In this document: in pieces, positions 48,051 through 58,043 of the stretch
Numbering within the stretch: the stretch's first letter is position 1
Layout: the number at the start of each line of letters is the position of its first letter
NCBI GenBank assembly: GCA_949358305.1
Contig: OX442314.1
Span: forward strand, 42,850,581 to 42,914,580
Length of the DNA stretch: 64,000 nt
Direction of reading: 5' to 3'
Origin: Strigamia acuminata
Lineage: Eukaryota; Arthropoda; Chilopoda; Geophilomorpha; Linotaeniidae
Translations under genes and position numbers: made by a program
The notes under the pieces: generated by a model
The model's database searches: none
The model's input: only the letters and a program-made list of their open reading frames with translations
Told to the model about the DNA's origin: nothing

Positions 48051-49260
48051 ACAGCAGCGTGGAAATTACGAGAAATTAAAACAGAGCTTGAAAAAAAAGT
48101 TTCTGCAAGATAAGTTAAACAGAGGATCCGAAGATGAAGCGCTCGGTGCATTCTTCAAACCGGTAACTGCTGCATTGCATAGCCTGCCGCAGCAGCAGCA
48201 GCAACTATCTCCACCCCTTGCTCTACCACCTACGACTTTCAAATCCTCACCTTCCACTCACATTAAAAGAGAGTTGTCATCTTTCACACCCATTACAAGT
48301 AAGTCCAATAATTTAAAGTACGAAATGGATCTAGAATCACCGCTCTTACCTTGGGAAAGTTCATCCTTAAAAAGGCAGTTCAGTCGCCAAAGCTTGTCCT
48401 CAAGTAAAATTGAAACTCCTCGACTTAAGTTTGGCCGGGATGATGGGAATGAAGAGGAAAATGTTTCATTTCAAAGAGAGGGAGAGACGAGCCTCGTAGA
48501 AGATGATGATGATGATGATGATTGGCAATTTGCTCATGTGCTTCCAAATATAAAATATCAACGCGACATAAGAAAAAGTCTCGAATTAAAAATGACGGAC
48601 AAAGAATCGGAAAACGCAGTACAGCAAGAGTTCTTGAAATATTACGCCGAAAATGCGGCTCATTTAGATACGGTGTTTGGAATTAGATATGACCCGTATG
48701 ATTCAAAATTTAAAATAGGAGTCGAAGAAGTTAAATTCTTTCCAACTCATATACTTGTAAAAAACGTAAAGTATCCACGAACTCCAACATTAATGCATCT
48801 CCTCATGCAAAAACTTCCACCGATTGAAGGAACTATGACAGACCAAAATTTTGTGGATTACGGCAGGATTCTCATTTCTAGTCAAGGGTTATTTAAAAAG
48901 AACAATTCGGCAACTAATATGCCAAAGTCTAGTAAAGGAGAAAAGTATATGACAGTGGTTAAACGAATTTGGGAACTGTATAAAAATCATCCAAAGACAA
49001 CATCCCAAGCTGGCAAGAACACACCCCAAGCTGGCAAAGGTGTCACGAAAACGTTTCGGCCGCACAACTCCGTAGACTACAAGTATTACAATAACCCGGA
49101 CGAATTAATAGACAGGCTGCGATTGTTGCATGCATCACGGGATGCTGGAAACCAGTCTCACGACAACGAAATTGTGGAAATACTTATGGAACTGAAAGAG
49201 GAAAGAATCCTCGATAAAACCAAGTTTGAAAACATGCGAAAGAAAATTCTCGCGAATTAA
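48037..49260 (+). CDS. DUF8207-like Polinton protein
   Basis: 407 residues. The first ~175 are low-complexity (Gln run, Ser/Pro, Asp run DDDDDDD). The conserved part (about 200-400) has DTVFGIRYDPYDSKFKIG, then FVDYGRILISSQGLFKKN, PKSSKGEKYMTVVKRIW and finally VDYKYYNNPDELIDRLRLLHASRDAGN with HDNEIVEILMELKEERI. This matches the pattern I know from DUF8207 proteins common in invertebrate Polintons. The function is unknown; its position between packaging ATPase and minor capsid suggests a virion or scaffolding role. Confidence 0.75.
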   Translation: MNMNKQQRGNYEKLKQSLKKKFLQDKLNRGSEDEALGAFFKPVTAALHSLPQQQQQLSPPLALPPTTFKSSPSTHIKRELSSFTPITSKSNNLKYEMDLESPLLPWESSSLKRQFSRQSLSSSKIETPRLKFGRDDGNEEENVSFQREGETSLVEDDDDDDDWQFAHVLPNIKYQRDIRKSLELKMTDKESENAVQQEFLKYYAENAAHLDTVFGIRYDPYDSKFKIGVEEVKFFPTHILVKNVKYPRTPTLMHLLMQKLPPIEGTMTDQNFVDYGRILISSQGLFKKNNSATNMPKSSKGEKYMTVVKRIWELYKNHPKTTSQAGKNTPQAGKGVTKTFRPHNSVDYKYYNNPDELIDRLRLLHASRDAGNQSHDNEIVEILMELKEERILDKTKFENMRKKILAN

Positions 49261-49287
49261 AAAAAAGTAATAATAATCGTGATTACC

Positions 49288-50049
49288 ATGTCTATCGTAC
49301 TAAGCAGTACGAAATCGGATTTCCTCACTACTTTTAGCTCACCTTTAATTTTGGGTGACGACGAATACGAATTGGGATTAGTGAGCCTCGAGACATTTTA
49401 CACAATGCCAAATATAACCGAGGACAACAACGTGTTCAAATACTACACTGTTGAAGTAGATGTGAACGTCCCCGCTCGTATTATAGGTACGCTCAACTAC
49501 GACATCATCGTTCCCGTGGGTTGTTACGAACTTGCCGACATTATCTCGTACATACATACCGAAATGAAATCCAGAGGACACTGGAATATGAAAGACGACG
49601 CACCTTTCATCGACATCGTGGCCAATTATAATACTCTGTCCACGACATTAGTGATTAGCGATGCCAGTTACGGGGCCAATTTTTCGGAAAATAGAAGTAT
49701 GGCTAAATTATTCGGTCTCAAAACAAAGAAATACGGTGTAGGTAGAAGCGAATCCATTAATCCGGTGAACATTTTTCACATTAACACTATCCTGGTCCAT
49801 TGTGATCTTATTACCGACTCTTATAAAAACGGGAAGACGGCTCCGATCATATACGCATTTTTTCCTAATGTCCCGCCAGGCTTCAAAATAGTAGAAATGC
49901 CGTATAACATAGTTTACTTGCCGGTGAAAAATCAATCTAAAATACACGAAGTCAGGATCTGGTTGACCGATCAAGACGATAAACCACTGAATCTGAGAGG
50001 AGAAATTTTTACTACACGTTTACACTTACGAAAATTAATTAAAGCGTAA
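49288..50049 (+). CDS. Penton-like minor capsid protein of a Polinton
   Basis: 253 residues from ATG 49288 (MSIVLSSTKSDF); the frame extends 9 bases upstream only with a GTG. Features shared with the conserved Polinton protein identified as the single-jelly-roll minor capsid/penton: SSTKSDFLTTFSSPLIL at the start, YELGLVSLETFYTMPNI, GCYELADI, then SINPVNIFHINTILVHCDLI, YAFFPNVPPGFKIVEMP and a C-terminal IWLTDQDDKPLNLRGE. The prediction is predominantly beta-stranded. It would cap the five-fold vertices of the particle. It follows the DUF8207-like gene by 27 bases on the same strand. The assignment to penton rather than another capsid-associated protein is probable, not certain. Confidence 0.7.
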   Translation: MSIVLSSTKSDFLTTFSSPLILGDDEYELGLVSLETFYTMPNITEDNNVFKYYTVEVDVNVPARIIGTLNYDIIVPVGCYELADIISYIHTEMKSRGHWNMKDDAPFIDIVANYNTLSTTLVISDASYGANFSENRSMAKLFGLKTKKYGVGRSESINPVNIFHINTILVHCDLITDSYKNGKTAPIIYAFFPNVPPGFKIVEMPYNIVYLPVKNQSKIHEVRIWLTDQDDKPLNLRGEIFTTRLHLRKLIKA

Positions 50050-50059
50050 TTAAAAAAAC

Positions 50060-50221
50060 ATGCCGTTAATTTTTAATAAGAACGTAACGGCAAGTAATAC
50101 CCCCAGCACCAGCTCCAACACTGCCACTGTCAAGACACCCTCGTCGATTAGAGGTGGAAATATAAAAATTATAAAGTCTTCGATACGGCCAGATAATCGA
50201 GAATATATAAATTCTTTTTAA
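50060..50221 (+). CDS. Short open frame after the penton-like gene
   Basis: 54 codons from ATG 50060 (MPLIFNKNVTASNTPSTSSN..), Ser/Thr rich, then basic (KIIKSSIRP), ending at TAA 50219-50221 where a local duplication begins. Only 10 bases separate it from the previous stop. It could be the N terminus of a longer capsid gene cut by the duplication; no family is recognised. The major capsid and polymerase genes of this element are not in the window. Confidence 0.35.
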   Translation: MPLIFNKNVTASNTPSTSSNTATVKTPSSIRGGNIKIIKSSIRPDNREYINSF

Positions 50222-50300
50222 AAAAAATATATATTAAGTAATTAATTAAATACCGTAATTCTTTTTAAAAAAAATATATATTAAGTAATTAATTAAGTAA
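50206..50300. repeat. ~47-bp direct duplication at the truncated Polinton end
   Basis: AATTCTTTTTAAAAAAAATA...TTAAGTAATTAATTAA occurs twice (from about 50209 and about 50256) with an ATACCGT-type spacer. It may reflect break repair at the element's truncation point. Confidence 0.75.
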
Positions 50301-50612
50301 TTCTCTTTTAACCTTCGGAAGCGAGTGCACCCGCAAAATCCGCACTTTGGGAGTGACTATTCTTCGGATTCCGGCAGGGCCAAACTCTTCCGGAAAATGT
50401 CCGGGGGAATGCTGAGAGTGCCGATAGACGACATTCGATTTTATGTCGTGGGTTTTTGTGCGGTTTGCGCCGTGTTTATTATTCGTACGAGATTTGGTAT
50501 TTTCGCAGGGTTGTTGTCGCGCGAGATTCATCGAGGTAAAGCGAGTTCATCAACGACCTCGCCGATGAATGTTGCTAAAAATCTGTGCAAGTGTTGTCAA
50601 ATATTGCCGTGA
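50301..50612 (+). other. Possible membrane-protein fragment
   Basis: An open frame without an upstream ATG reads NLRKRVHPQNPHFGSDYSSD..., then MSGGMLRVPIDDIRF and a hydrophobic segment YVVGFCAVCAVFIIRTRFGI. The composition looks protein-like up to about 50540 and then enters the GC-rich composite repeat. It may be a remnant of a further Polinton gene. Low certainty. Confidence 0.25.
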
Positions 50613-50925
50613 TTCGATGGAATTTTTGTCAGACATTGGGAAATTTTTTTTGACTTGTCCAACGCGCCAGTAAATCGAGCGTCCACACGCGCCCACATGC
50701 GTGAACAGTGCACTCGCCCTCCCGCCCCGTCGGCGTAGGCGCCGGCCGTCCCCCCTCTCTCTCTCTCTCTCTCTTCCGCCCGTCACCGAATTTTGTCAAT
50801 ATCTGATAAATTTCCACAGAATTGCAGCGACATTGTACGGGATATTTCTGCCCGATTTGACGGACTTATGTAAAACATTGCTGAAATTCCGTGGAAATTT
50901 ATAAAATATTGACAAAGGTTGGTGA
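50560..50925. repeat. Composite repeat module (coding-free), first copy
   Basis: Contains GACTTGTCCAACGCGCCAGT, AAATCGAGCGTCCACACGCG, a (CT)n run with CCGGCCGTCCCCCC, and TTTTGTCAATATCTGATAAA / TTTCCACAGAATT / TTTCTGCCCGATTTGACGGA. The same modules recur in other orders and orientations at 53885-54450 and repeatedly in 55447-57060. Confidence 0.7.
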
Positions 50926-51925
50926 CCGACCCACGGCGCGTTGCGGCGCGGTCGGAGCACGCGACCCGATCCCCCCCTCCCCCCGTCCCCAAAAAACCAC
51001 GCCTCGAGGAACCCCGAAGTTCGGTTTCCGACCGGGTCGCCTCTTGATCCGACCCGGGGCGCGTCACGGCGCGGTCGGAGGACGGCCCTCGCCCCCAAAA
51101 ACCACACTCCGGGTCACGTGGTCTCGCACCCGACTCTCTCAGTTTTCCCGTTACGGGATCATGACGGGCCGTTACGGGATCGTGACGGGACCGTCGGCGG
51201 CCCGTTAACGGCCCGTGCGGGCCGTTACGGGATCGTGACGGAACCGTCGGCGGCCCGTTAACGGCCCGTACGACCCCATGCGGGCCGTTGACGGGCCGTT
51301 AACGGGCCGTTAACGGGCCGTTAACGGGCCGTGACGGTGTAAATCGAAAAAATCAACAACCGACAACACGTACATGAAAACGCGTACAACATTCATAGAC
51401 ATTAATCTCGAATCCTGTTTTTGGTTTTACGCCGTTAACGGGTCGTTAACGGCCCGTTAACGGCCCGCATGAGGTCGTACGGGCCGTCGGCGAGCCGAAG
51501 TCCGGGAACGAAGGCCGTTACGGGATCGTGACGGTCCCGTCGGCGGCCCGTTAACGGCCCGTGCGGGCCGTTACGGGATCGTGACGGGACCGTCGGCGGC
51601 CCGTTAACGGCCCGTGCGGGTCGTTTTCGACCCGTTGCGGCCGTTTTCGACCCGTTGCGGCCCGTTTTCGACCCGTTACGGTCCTTGGCCGTAACGGGCC
51701 GAAAACGGGAAAACTGAAAAAGTCGAGTGCGAGACCACGTGACCCGGAGTGTGGTTTTTGGGGACGAGGGCCGTCCTCCGGCCGCGCCGCGGCGCGTCGT
51801 GGGTCGGGCGAGAAACGGCCCGGTCGGAAACCGAACCTCGGGGTTCCTCAAGGTGTGGTTTTTGGGACTGGGGGAGGGGAAAGAGACGTCCTCCGGCCGC
51901 GCCGCGACGCGCCGTGGGTCGGACA
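50925..51925. repeat. GC-rich inverted-repeat unit 1 with CCGTTAACGG arrays
   Basis: The arms (about 50930-51155 and, inverted, about 51712-51920) share GGTTCGGTTTCCGACCGGG, CGGAGGACGGCCCTCG, CCCAAAAACCACACTCCGGG and TCACGTGGTCTCGCAC. Inside are two arrays (51139-51336, 51431-51712) of GGGCCGTTAACGGCCCGT-type palindromes in units of about 53 bp, separated by a 91-bp AT-rich spacer that recurs without visible change in unit 2 (54909-55010). All short open frames here are repeat artefacts. Confidence 0.75.
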
Positions 51926-53169
51926 AGAGAGAGAAAGACAACCTGGTCGGGGGGAGGGAAGTGGGCCGTTCTCCGACCACGTTGCAACGCGTCGCGAGTC
52001 CACATTACTACGTGTATCTCAACAACCGTTCAACTTAAAGACTCGTACTTTGTTTAAAAAAAAAAGCCAACAGCCAGTTTAATTAAGGTGTCTACTTTGC
52101 CACGAGAAGAAGCGGTATGACACGATCGCACTCGCTCGTCGGATTCCGCGAAACTCATCAACCCGGGGATTGCGCGCGGCAGCGCATAAAAAAACTCTTG
52201 ACCCGAAAATAACGTGGGGTTGTATGAAAACCTGGATTTGGTATTTCGTAAACACACGCGCCGACGCATGGGGAATGTGGGAGTCCCTCCCCTGTGTTCC
52301 GAACGAGTCAATTTCGTCCCGAAAATATCCCGAAATTGCCGATATATGCATTTCGAGCCAGAAATATTGATCTTTATTTAAATGTTGATTGTTTAGCATT
52401 TTTTTTTACATTTCACCAATTTTCCTTATGTCCTGCCTTCCTCGCTCATTTAACACCAAAATGGCCTGCATTGAGGATTATTCCCATAATCCTTTTCGCA
52501 CGTATGGAGCGCAAACAGTCGCAATAAATGAATTCAGCGGAATTCGACCTTGAGTTTGCGACGCCATCTTGAATACGAGTAAAGCACAGAATGGTGTCAA
52601 TCATTCGAATTGATTAAAAATACAGACAAATCGATTAAAAACCAGCAAAAAACTAAATCGACAAAATCATTTAAAAATCAACAGATATCCATTTTGTTTG
52701 TTTTTGAACAAATTAAGAACTTTGAAAACACACCACAATTTTAAAAAGTAAACACTGGGGTCAAATAGGCGCCGAGACTCGTTTAAACGGGTGTGTGATG
52801 TGTGTCGCGGAGGCGGTGTGCGCGTTCGTGCGCAATATCGCGTGTAATGCGCACGTCTGAGTGAGCACGAGAAAAATGGTGCACGCTGGCGGTTTACCGA
52901 TGTGTCGAAGTCGGCGTACGAGCGCGACTCGCGTCGTACGTCTCAGAAAACATAAATACGGTGGTTTGGTGTTTATATCTAACGCACCAAACATGAACCA
53001 ACTAGCAAATATACAAAACTAACAGTTATTTTAATAAAACAAGGTAACTTACATAGTTGAAACCAAAAAGGAATTTAAAGGTGACAAAAGACATTGCCGT
53101 CGCCATGTGCGCGCTCGCTTATGTCAAACTGGGAAAATTAATAAACGTCCCGGCAGCACGATAGGCTTT
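51926..53169. other. Unassigned sequence
   Basis: No gene is recognised. 52740-53050 has a CG-dinucleotide-rich stretch (GTGTCGCGGAGGCGG...GCGCACGTCTG) followed by AT-rich TTATTTTAATAAAACAAGGT, similar in texture to the copia LTR but without matching ends. Confidence 0.3.
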
Positions 53170-53214
53170 TTAAACGCACATTTCATTTTCACGTGAACAA
53201 AACATGACGTTTAG

Positions 53215-53450
53215 TACTGCTCCAACATCTCCCCAACAACACCGACCGTTCCCTTTCTGACCGACAGCACCCCGTTGAAATCCGGGCTGATTCCCGCCTT
53301 GGAGATGACCACCGAAGGCGAGAACCAAGACGCGGTCGTGGCAAAGGATATGCCCGAAACCCCGACCTTCTTTGTAGACAAGGAGTTGGACGCCGATGAG
53401 CGTTGGACGCGGGCACCGTCCACGCACGCCCGTGCACGCGCGATGTACTT
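53215..53450 (+). other. Protein-like plus-strand segment without a start
   Basis: A plus frame encodes PFLTDSTPLKSGLIPALEMT, GENQDAVVAKDMPETPTFFV and DKELDADERW, composition unlike the surrounding repeats. It then enters the composite repeat. It may be a remnant of a host exon or retroelement gag; an opposite-strand frame of similar length exists, so the coding strand is unsure. Confidence 0.22.
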
Positions 53451-53884
53451 TTTGCAATATCTGACAAAACTTGCCCGACGCTTAAGAAAGAACCGCGCAT
53501 GAATCGAGCAAAATTCCCACATAATTTGTATAAAAAGCGGTCCAACTCATAAATTGAAGCTCTCGTGCAGCGCAGTGAATTCAAACAATGGCGACAGAGA
53601 AATTAAAAACAAGTCTAATTTATTCGACATAGGAACACTGGTGTACAATAGAAAATGCGTGTGTGGTGCAACAATTGAAATTGCACGCGCTCAAAACAAT
53701 TAGCAAAATAAAATCATACAAAACATCGAGACTGACGAGAGAGACGAGAGTCCACGCGATATACTCGCGTGGGCGCGTGTTGAACGTGCGCACGACGCGC
53801 AAGAACCGCACAAACTGAGTCGAGGAACCACTAAAATTAAACACATGTCCGATGCAAAAACAATTATCAATAAATACATCATTA

Positions 53885-54450
53885 TCGTTGCTGTTTGCAA
53901 GGAAATTGCCAAAAGTCGGTGACTGGCGGCGGGGCGAGTCCCGGGCGGAGGGGCGAGCATTGGCGGCCGAGAGGGAGAGAGAGGACGGCCGGGGCTCCCG
54001 CCGACGGTCGTAGGGGCGAGCCTTGGCGGGTTGGACGTGCGCATCGTCCACGCACGTGGGCGCGTGATTTACTGGCGCGTTGGACGAGTTCTAAAAAAAT
54101 TCTCCAAAATCTGACAAAACTGGCAACGATTTTTGATAAATTTCCACGGAATTTCAGCAATATTTTGCGAGACATTTCTGCCCGATTGGACGGGCTTCTG
54201 TAAAACAGTGTTCTTAAAATCTGTGGAAATCAATTAAATGTCGTTAAAAATCGTTGCAAGTTTTGTCAGATTTTGGAGAATTTTTTTAAAACTCGTCCAA
54301 CGCGCCAGTAAATCGAGCTCCCACACGCGCCCACATGCACGTCCAATCCGCATGGGCACTGTCACATCGGACGTTTGTTGCGTGCAAAACTTGCACCGAC
54401 TTTTGGCCATTTTTGGTTAAACTTCCGCACAATTTCTGCCCGATTGGACA
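53885..54450. repeat. Composite repeat modules, second cluster
   Basis: Contains GGGGCGAGC...GGCGGCCGAGAGGGAGAGAG with GGACGGCCGGGGCTCCCGCC, CGCGCCAGTAAATCGAGC and TTTCCACGGAATTTCAGC units. 54326-54600 is repeated with only small changes at 56940-57170. Confidence 0.7.
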
Positions 54451-55447
54451 CTGAGGTTCGGTTTCCGACCGGGTCGTTTCTTGTCCGACCCGCGGCGCGT
54501 CGCGGCGCGGCCGGAGGACGGCCCTCGTCCCCAAAAACCACACTCCGAGTCACGTGGTCTCGCACTCGACTCTTTCAGTTTTCCCGTTTTCGGGTCGCAC
54601 GGCCAACAGGCCGTGACGGGCCGTAGCGGGTCGAAAACGGGCCGTTAACGGCCCGTTGACGGCCCGTTAACGGCCCGTTGACGGCCCGTTAGCGGCCCGC
54701 ATGAGGTCGCACGGGCCGTCGGCGAGCCGAAGTCCGGGAACGAAGGCCGTTACGGGACCGTGACGGGACCGTCGGCGGCCCGTTAACGGCCCGTGCGGGC
54801 CGTTACGGGATCGTGACGGGACCGTCGGCGGCCCGTTAACGGCCCGTACGACCCCATGCGGGCCGTTGACGGGCCGTTAACGGGCCGTTAACGGGCCGTT
54901 AACGGGCCGTGACGGTGTAAATCGAAAAAATCAACAACCGACAACACGTACATGAAAACGCGTACAACATTCATAGACATTAATCTCGAATCCTGTTTTT
55001 GGTTTTACGCCGTTAACGGGCCGTTAACGGCCCGCATGAGGTCGTACGGGCCGTTACGGGGTCGTGACGGGACCGTCGGCGGCCCGTTAACGGCCCGTGC
55101 GGGCCGTTACGGGATAGTTACGGAACCGTCGGCGGCCCGTTAACGGCCCGTGCGAGCCGTTACGGGATCGTGACGGGACCGTCGGCGGCCCGTTAACGGC
55201 CCGTGCGAGCCGTTACGGGATTGTGACGGGACCGTCGGCGGCCCGTTAACGGCCCGTGCGGGCCGTTTTCGACCCGTTGCGGCCGTTTTCGACCCGTTGC
55301 GGCCCGTTTTCGACCCGTTACGGTCCTTGGCCGTAACGGGCCGAAAACGGGAAAACTGAAAAAGTCGAGTGCGAGACCACGTGACCCGGAGTGTGGTTTT
55401 TGGGGACGAGGGCCGTCCTCCGACCGCGCCGTGACGCGCCGCGGGTC
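54450..55447. repeat. GC-rich inverted-repeat unit 2
   Basis: Arms of about 110 bp (54476-54590 and inverted 55332-55447) enclose palindrome arrays 54597-54916 and 55011-55330 separated by the same 91-bp spacer as unit 1. The segment 55262-55420 matches 51608-51780. Confidence 0.75.
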
Positions 55448-57060
55448 GGTCACCAACTTTTGTCAATTTTTGACAGATTTTCACGGAATTTCAGCGACAT
55501 TTTACGAGACGTTTCTGCCCGATGGGACGGACTTCTGTAAAACATTGCTTAAAATCCATGGAAATTTATCACATATTGACAAAATTCGGTGCAAGTTTTG
55601 TCAGAAATTAGGAAAAAACTTTTTTCAAAACTCGTCCAACGCGCCGGTAAATTGAGCGCCCACGTGCGTCGACAGTGGGCGCTTCAAAACCGCGTGGACA
55701 CTGTCAGATCTCGGCACAGTTTGATGCGCCCAAATCTAGCAATACTTGCACCGACTTTTGGCAATTTGTGACAAATTTTCACAGAATTTCGGCAACATTT
55801 TACGACACATTTCTGCCCGGTTGGACACATTTCCACAGGTTTTTTGTAAAACGTTGCTAAAATTCCGTTGAATTTCATCAAAAATTGTGTCAAAAGTCGG
55901 TGACGGGCGGAGGGGCGAGCTCCGGGCGCCCGAGAGAGAGAGAGAAAGAGAGAGAGAGGGGACGGCCGGGGCTCCCGCCAACGGGCGGAGGGGCGAGCCT
56001 TGGCGGGTTGGGCGTGCACTATCTAGGCATGTGGGCGCTCGATTTACCGGCACGTTGGACAAGTTTTGAAAATTTTTTTTTCCTAATTTTTGACAAAATT
56101 AGCACCGAATTTTGCCAATATTTGATAAATTTCCACGGAATTTTATCAATGTTTTACAAAAAACCCCTGGAAATGTGTCCAATCGAGCAGAAATGTCTCG
56201 TAAAATATCGCTGAAATTTGTCTAAAATTGACAAAAAATCGGTGCAAGTTTTGCTAGATATTTGCCCGGATCAAACTGTGCCCGAAACCGCCCGATCTGA
56301 CAGTGTGCACGCGGGCTGGACGTGCCCACTGTCCCCGCATGTGCACTCGCCGGCGCGTTGGACGAGTTTAAGAAGATTTTATCAATTTCTGACAAAACTT
56401 GCATCGATTTTTTGTCAATTTTTGATAAATTTCCCCAGAATTTTAGCAATAAAACCTTTGAAAATGTATCCAAAAGAGCAGAAATGTCCTGTAAAATATT
56501 GCTGAAAATCTGTTGAAATTCATCAAATATTGACAAAAATCTGTGACGAGCGGAGGGGCGATCCTTTGGCGGCCGAAAGAGAGAGGGGGGACGGTCGGGG
56601 CTCCCGCCGACGGGCGGAGGGGCGAGCCTTGGCGGCCGAGAGAGAGAGAGAGAGAGGACGGCCGGGGCTCCCGCCGGCGCACTGTCCACGCATGGGCGCG
56701 CTCGATTTACTGGCGCGTTGGACGAATTTTAAATTTTTTGTTTCCTATTTCTGACAAAATTTGCACAGACTTTTGTCAATTTTTGACAAATTTTCACGGA
56801 ATTTCAGCAATGGGACGGACTTATGTAAAACATCGCTTAAAATCTGGAAATCTGTCAAATCTTCTTTAAATTTATGCAAGATATTGGGAAATTTTGGTTT
56901 AACTCGTCCAACGGGCCGGTAAATCGAGCGCCCACACGCGCCCACATGCACGTCCAACCCGCATGGGCACTGTCACATCGGACGTTTGTTGCGTGCAAAA
57001 CTTGCACCGACTTTTGGCCATTTTTGGTTAAACTTCCGCACAATTTCTGCCCGATTGGAC
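55447..57060. repeat. At least four tandem composite modules with GA microsatellites
   Basis: Units of roughly 330-450 bp alternate an AT-rich half (TTTTGACAAATTTTCACGGA, ATTTCTGCCCGATTGGAC) with a GC-rich half (CGGGCGGAGGGGCGAGC, (GA)n at 55932-55958 and 56637-56656, CGCGCCGGTAAATCGAGC). No gene is found. Confidence 0.7.
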
Positions 57061-57442
57061 ACTGAGGTTCGGTTTCCGACCGGGTCGTTTCTTGTCCGAC
57101 CCGCGGCGCGTCGCGGCGCGGCCGGAGGACGGCCCTCGTCCCCAAAAACCACACTCCGAGTCACGGGTCGCACGGCCAACAGGCCGTGACGGGCCGTAGC
57201 GGGTCGAAAACGGGCCGTTAACGGCCCGTTGACGGCCCGTTAGCGGCCCGCATGAGGTCGCACGGGCCGTCGGCGAGCCGAAGTCCGGGAACGAAGGCCG
57301 TTACGGGACCGTGACGGGACCGTCGGCGGCCCGTTAACGGCCCGTGCGAGCCGTTACGGGATCGTGACGGGACCGTCGGCGGCCCGTTAACGGCCCGTGC
57401 GAGCCGTTACGGAATCGTGACGGGACCGTCGGCGGCCCGTTA
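57060..57442. repeat. GC-rich inverted-repeat unit 3, left part
   Basis: Left arm (57065-57170) and 53-bp palindrome units (e.g. from 57311 and 57364). It is interrupted by the copia element at 57442 and resumes at 63921-64000; the right arm would lie beyond the window. Confidence 0.8.
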
Positions 57443-57995
57443 TGTAGCTGTGTGGCGCAAAAATATCGCCGAAATAGGCGATAGGAAGCGTAAAACTGAG
57501 TCAAACGCACTTCTAAGTGCGGACAAATGCGCGTGATGCGCGTACGCGAGTTTGAGCGGACTTACGATCAAATTCGCGTGCACTACACTTATAGAAACGT
57601 GTAGTGCCGAACTAAATACAATAGTTAACCAAAAATATAACATTTATTAAGAGAAACCTTACATAATGGGTCCAGAATCACTGGACAAACACAAGGAAAC
57701 ACACTACCCGTGTGAGCGGCCATTTGTAATGTGCCAGAGACATCTGGTGGCCGAAAATAGAAACAATAAGTAGAAATACACACAGAATAGAGGATGCATG
57801 ATGCCAGATGGATAAGACACATCTAAAAGGCATCATGCATTCCCTTTACATAGAAACTAAGGAAAAACATAAGAAACAATACTAAATTACCCCGAATAAG
57901 AAAAGATAACCGATGGATAATAAAATAAACATTTCAAAGTCATTTCACATCGAAAAACGATTTAAATAACTCAAAAGTGGTTCCAAAGTCTAACA
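57443..57995 (-). repeat. 3' LTR of the copia element
   Basis: On the minus strand TGTTAGACTT...AGCTACA; AATAAA on the minus strand at 57643-57648. Confidence 0.93.
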
Positions 57996-58043
57996 ATTCC
58001 CTCCTTCGATGTAAAATGTCGGTGCTAAACAATCGAAAAAAAG

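Noticed and set aside
50783-51261. Open frames of ~100 codons rich in Arg/Pro/Gly in the GC-rich repeats
   Set aside because: Stop-poor GC-rich repeats produce such frames on both strands and in every copy of the module.
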